Shown piece by piece: positions 60,732 through 64,000 of a stretch of DNA of 64,000 nt. The stretch is from positions 1 through 64,000 of the forward strand of contig CACZCH010000013.1 in assembly GCA_902779645.1 (NCBI GenBank), in the 5' to 3' direction. Below the pieces are notes generated by a model. That model saw nothing but the letters and a program-made list of their open reading frames with translations, was not told the DNA's origin and ran no database searches. A program made the translations under genes and the position numbers. This DNA comes from an uncultured bacterium (lineage in GTDB: Bacteria; Cyanobacteriota; Vampirovibrionia; Gastranaerophilales; Gastranaerophilaceae). Numbering within the stretch: the stretch's first letter is position 1; each line of letters starts with the position of its first letter.

Positions 60732-63428
60732 ATGTCAGAGAGAAAAACTTTAATACTAATAGACGGTCACGCATTAGCTTTCAGGCAGTTTTTTGCGCTT
60801 GAAAGAACTAACATGAAAAACTCTGAAAATCAGCCGACTTGGGCTGTTTATGGATTTTTTAAAGCGATATTTGACCTGCTTGAAAAAATTCATCCCGATT
60901 TTATTGCGGTAGCTTTTGATGTAGGGCGTCAAACCTTCAGAGTCGAAAAGTACGAAGAATATAAAGCGCAGCGTGAAGCCATGCCTGATACTCTTCGCTC
61001 TCAAATCGGTGTAATCTGCGAAGGCTTGCAGGCGTTTGATATTCCTATATATACAAAAGAAGGGTTTGAAGCTGATGATGTTATCGGTACAATCTCCAAA
61101 ACTGCATCAGAAAACGGGCATAATACGCTTATATTAACAGGTGACCAAGATAGTTTTCAGCTCATAGACAAAGAGGGAACAGTTAAAGTGCTTATTCCGT
61201 CTAAAGGTGAGCTGATTGAGTATGATTGGGATAAGGTGTATGAAAAACTAGGAGTTTATCCTAACCAAATTACTGACTACAAAGGCTTAAGAGGAGATAC
61301 CTCCGATAACATTCCAGGTGTAAAAGGTATCGGGGAAAAAACTGCTCAAAAACTACTTAATCGCTACCCTAATTTGGAAGCTGTTTTAGCTGATTGTGAA
61401 AATATCCCTGAAAATGCTGTAAGACAAAAAATTTGTGACGGAAAGGAGATAGCAATCTTATCAAAGGATTTGGCTACGATTGTTCGTGATGTTGATGTTA
61501 ATTTTGATATCAACACTGCCTCCGTAACTCTTCCCCGTCTTGACAAAGTCTCTGAATTTTTACGAAGAATGCAGTTTTATACATTCATCAAAAATATTGA
61601 TAAAATTCTGGCTAATTTTAGCGGAGAAAATGTTGAACCGGAGAATTTAAGCATATTTGCACAACAGCCCGTAAGTAAAAATTCTTCCGAACCTATCCAG
61701 CAAGGTTTGTTTAGTCAGGCAATCAAAGATAATATTGATGACAGCTCATTCGATTATGAAGTGGTGAATGATGGAAATCTAAAATCAATAATTGATGCTC
61801 TCTCTTTAATTTCCTGTATCTCGTTAAGATATTACGAAAAAGATGGGCAAATAACCTCAGCTGCAATCTCTGACGGAGATAAATCATATTATTTTGATGG
61901 TAAATATTTACCAAATTTAAAACCGATAATAGAAAATCCGGATATTAAAAAGCTCGGTTATGATACAAAATCGGATTATCATTTGCTGTTAAATAACGGT
62001 TTTTCTCCCAAAGGTCTTGAATATGATGTTTTGCTGGCAAGTTATGTTAAAGATCCGAACAGAAAGCATACTCTTGATGCGCAGGCATTGGATTTTCTCA
62101 ATCATATAATGTGTCAGCCTTATGACGAAGAAAAATTTGCTTGTGATGAAGCTTACACAATATATAAACTCTATGAATATTTGCAAACCAATCTTGACGA
62201 AGCTGAACAAAAACTCGTAAAAGATATAGAGATGCCGCTTACTGTTGTATTGGCAAAAATGGAGCATACAGGTGTTGCAATCGATGTTAATTACTTAAAA
62301 GAGCTTTCTGATTATATGACGGAAAAACTTGCAGAACTTGAAGATTTAATATACCAGCTTGCCGGGGAAAGTTTTAATATTAACTCTCCGAAACAGGTTG
62401 CAGAAATATTGTTTGACAAGCTGGAACTAAAATCAAAGAAGAAAAAATCCCGCTCTACAAGTGCAGAAATATTGGAAGAGCTTGCTCAAGAATATGAGAT
62501 TTGTGAATATATTCTTGAACACAGAAAATTCTCAAAACTAAAATCAACATATACGGATGTTTTGCCAACACTTATAAGTAAGCGTGACGGCAGAATTCAT
62601 ACGACTTATAACCAAGCGTTAACTGTGACGGGACGTTTATCATCGTCTAATCCGAACCTGCAAAATATTCCGATACGTTCCGAAGAAGGAAATAAAATCC
62701 GCTCTGCGTTTTGCGCAGAAGATAAAGAAAATAACTTAATTTTAAGTGCTGATTATTCGCAAATTGAGTTAAGATTATTGGCTCACGTATCCGGAGACGA
62801 GCATTTGATTCAAGCATTCACATCGGGAGAAGATGTTCATACAATGACAGCTTCAAAAGTGTTCGGTGTCGGCGTTAATGAAGTTACAAAAGATATGCGG
62901 AGAAAAGCAAAAGCTGTTAATTTCGGTATAGTATACGGTCAATCAAAATACGGTCTGGCAAAAAGTATCGGTATTTCAAATGATGAGGCTCAAGATTTTA
63001 TTGACAAATACTTTGCAACATACCCTAAAGTCAGAGATTATATGATAAAAGAAGTTGAATTTGTAAACGAGCACGGGTATGTTGAAACAATATTCGGAAG
63101 AAAACGCTATTTGGCAACTGAACTTGCAAGTCCGAATTATCAAATCAGAGAGTTTGCGCAGCGTGCAGCAATAAATCAACCTCTGCAAGGAACGGCCGCT
63201 GATTTAATTAAAATGGCTATGATTGAAGTAGATAAATTACTTAAAGAAGGCAATTATAAAACTAAGATGATTATGCAGGTCCACGATGAACTTATATTTG
63301 AGGTTCCAAAAGAAGAACTTGATGGAGTAAAATCCTTAGTTTTAAAAGCAATGGAACTCGGACAGCCTTTAAGAGTACCTCTTGATGTAGATATTAATTG
63401 CGGTACTACTTGGAAAGAGGGAGTATAA
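60732..63428 (+). CDS. polA: DNA polymerase I
   Basis: A protein of 898 residues with an N-terminal 5'-3' exonuclease (DGHALAFRQFFAL, EADDVIGTI, TGDQDSFQL, GVKGIGEKTAQKLL), a middle domain and a family A polymerase with LSADYSQIELRLLAHVSGD (motif A), RRKAKAVNFGIVYG (O helix) and QVHDELIFEV (motif C). In the middle domain the DxE exonuclease I motif is missing (ISLRYYEKDG), so proofreading is probably lost. I start at ATG 60732 with GGGAG upstream; an in-frame ATG lies at 60708. Confidence 0.96.
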   Translation: MSERKTLILIDGHALAFRQFFALERTNMKNSENQPTWAVYGFFKAIFDLLEKIHPDFIAVAFDVGRQTFRVEKYEEYKAQREAMPDTLRSQIGVICEGLQAFDIPIYTKEGFEADDVIGTISKTASENGHNTLILTGDQDSFQLIDKEGTVKVLIPSKGELIEYDWDKVYEKLGVYPNQITDYKGLRGDTSDNIPGVKGIGEKTAQKLLNRYPNLEAVLADCENIPENAVRQKICDGKEIAILSKDLATIVRDVDVNFDINTASVTLPRLDKVSEFLRRMQFYTFIKNIDKILANFSGENVEPENLSIFAQQPVSKNSSEPIQQGLFSQAIKDNIDDSSFDYEVVNDGNLKSIIDALSLISCISLRYYEKDGQITSAAISDGDKSYYFDGKYLPNLKPIIENPDIKKLGYDTKSDYHLLLNNGFSPKGLEYDVLLASYVKDPNRKHTLDAQALDFLNHIMCQPYDEEKFACDEAYTIYKLYEYLQTNLDEAEQKLVKDIEMPLTVVLAKMEHTGVAIDVNYLKELSDYMTEKLAELEDLIYQLAGESFNINSPKQVAEILFDKLELKSKKKKSRSTSAEILEELAQEYEICEYILEHRKFSKLKSTYTDVLPTLISKRDGRIHTTYNQALTVTGRLSSSNPNLQNIPIRSEEGNKIRSAFCAEDKENNLILSADYSQIELRLLAHVSGDEHLIQAFTSGEDVHTMTASKVFGVGVNEVTKDMRRKAKAVNFGIVYGQSKYGLAKSIGISNDEAQDFIDKYFATYPKVRDYMIKEVEFVNEHGYVETIFGRKRYLATELASPNYQIREFAQRAAINQPLQGTAADLIKMAMIEVDKLLKEGNYKTKMIMQVHDELIFEVPKEELDGVKSLVLKAMELGQPLRVPLDVDINCGTTWKEGV

Positions 63429-63433
63429 ATATC

Positions 63434-63982
63434 TTATAATTTTGCACAACTTACAAGTTCTGCGCCTGCTTCAAGAGCTTTTATATTCAGAGGTAAAAGG
63501 TCTTTCTTTTTTTCGCCTAAGACTTTTTCTATGCCTAATTTTAGTGCGTCTTTTGATATAATATCAATTACGGATGACAAAACTCCCAATGATACAACGT
63601 TCGTAACCTTGCTCGTGCCGAGACTGTTTGCTAAATCACCCATTGGAGCAAATACGTATTGAATATCATTTCTGGGTTTTGCTTCTGAGACAAGGGTCGA
63701 ATTTGCAACAATCGTACCGCCTGTTTTAACGTTATTAATAAATCTGTCAAAAGATTGTTGGTTAAGAACCAGTGCGTAATCACAGTTTTGCTTATGAACA
63801 GAGCTGACTTCCGTATCAGAAACAACGACTTCGCAATTAACCGTTCCGCCTCTCATCTCAGCTCCGTAACATGGATACCAGGTTACGTTTTTATCGTCTA
63901 ACATAAATGCGTTAGCGAGTATTGTACCTGCCAAAAGTATTCCCTGTCCGCCAAATCCTGCTAATATAAAATTCTTTTCCAT
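63434..63982 (-). CDS. 2-oxoacid:acceptor oxidoreductase gamma subunit
   Basis: A 182-residue POR/KOR gamma domain: GFGGQGILLAGTILANAF near the start, then CYGAEMRGGTVNCEV, the typical gamma-subunit pattern. These oxygen-sensitive enzymes make acyl-CoA from 2-oxoacids with ferredoxin. Alpha and beta subunits are expected just outside the window. KorC or PorG cannot be separated by this sequence. Confidence 0.92.
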   Translation of the reverse strand: MEKNFILAGFGGQGILLAGTILANAFMLDDKNVTWYPCYGAEMRGGTVNCEVVVSDTEVSSVHKQNCDYALVLNQQSFDRFINNVKTGGTIVANSTLVSEAKPRNDIQYVFAPMGDLANSLGTSKVTNVVSLGVLSSVIDIISKDALKLGIEKVLGEKKKDLLPLNIKALEAGAELVSCAKL

Positions 63983-64000
63983 ATAAATATTCCTTTATTC

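Overview
The window is a 64 kb AT-rich bacterial chromosome segment. It fits best with an uncultured, anaerobic, non-photosynthetic relative of cyanobacteria (Gastranaerophilales / Vampirovibrionia type). This is inferred from a cyanobacterial-style primary sigma factor in a dnaG-rpoD pair, a complete Gram-negative style envelope gene set, anaerobic enzymes (a 2-oxoacid oxidoreductase gamma subunit and a 2-hydroxyacyl-CoA dehydratase activase-like protein), no photosynthesis genes, and many lineage-restricted Lys/Asn-rich proteins. No rRNA is present, so the placement is not proven.

Layout. 1-10.8 kb is accessory in character: several unrecognised proteins, two with HExxH motifs (one a 660-residue lethal-factor-like metallopeptidase), a nucleoside deaminase, an FkbH-like HAD/SGNH fusion, galE, and two copies of a 70-bp hairpin repeat. 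10,809-16,402 is a 5.54-kb integrative element inserted in the 3' end of tRNA-Phe. It has 56-bp attachment repeats, paired arm-type sites, a tyrosine integrase, an AlpA/Xis-like protein, a replication-organiser-like protein, a LuxR-type regulator, an ORF6N protein and a secreted cargo protein, but no capsid or packaging genes. 16.5-28.8 kb holds infC with a probable AUU start, a regulator made of four winged-helix domains, a GH13 enzyme, a papain-like protein, a GNAT enzyme, dnaG-rpoD, bioD-like and rsmD, and a BioF/KBL-type PLP enzyme.

28.9-41.6 kb carries an ilvE-like gene lacking a normal start codon, an MlaE permease, the cell-wall/division cluster murC-murB-ddl-ftsQ followed by hemW, then an epimerase, class II aldolase, an amidase and dnaX. 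41.6-43.9 kb carries a candidate attenuator with a His-rich leader peptide before a membrane protein, an array of GTCATTCTGAG repeats and a (TAGAA)5 tract before a small EF-hand-like protein. 44-49 kb holds an isolated rpsE-rpmD-rplO-secY block and coaE-rluB-ybgC. 49-64 kb holds gloA, a BI-1-like protein, rmuC, an OmpR-type regulator, mutS2, an MFS transporter, a CopG-type protein with a structured downstream RNA, a PurD paralogue missing its metal-binding residues, ruvC, a DUF2229 protein, polA and a 2-oxoacid oxidoreductase gamma subunit.

Housekeeping genes are packed tightly, often overlapping by 1-22 nt, so most act in short operons bounded by the terminators listed. The features least explained by known systems are the small tRNA-Phe element, the 70-bp repeat whose end copies the tRNA-Phe 3' end, and a recurrent short N-terminal motif ([IL]-x-F-[KRGE]-x) in otherwise unrelated lineage-specific proteins.
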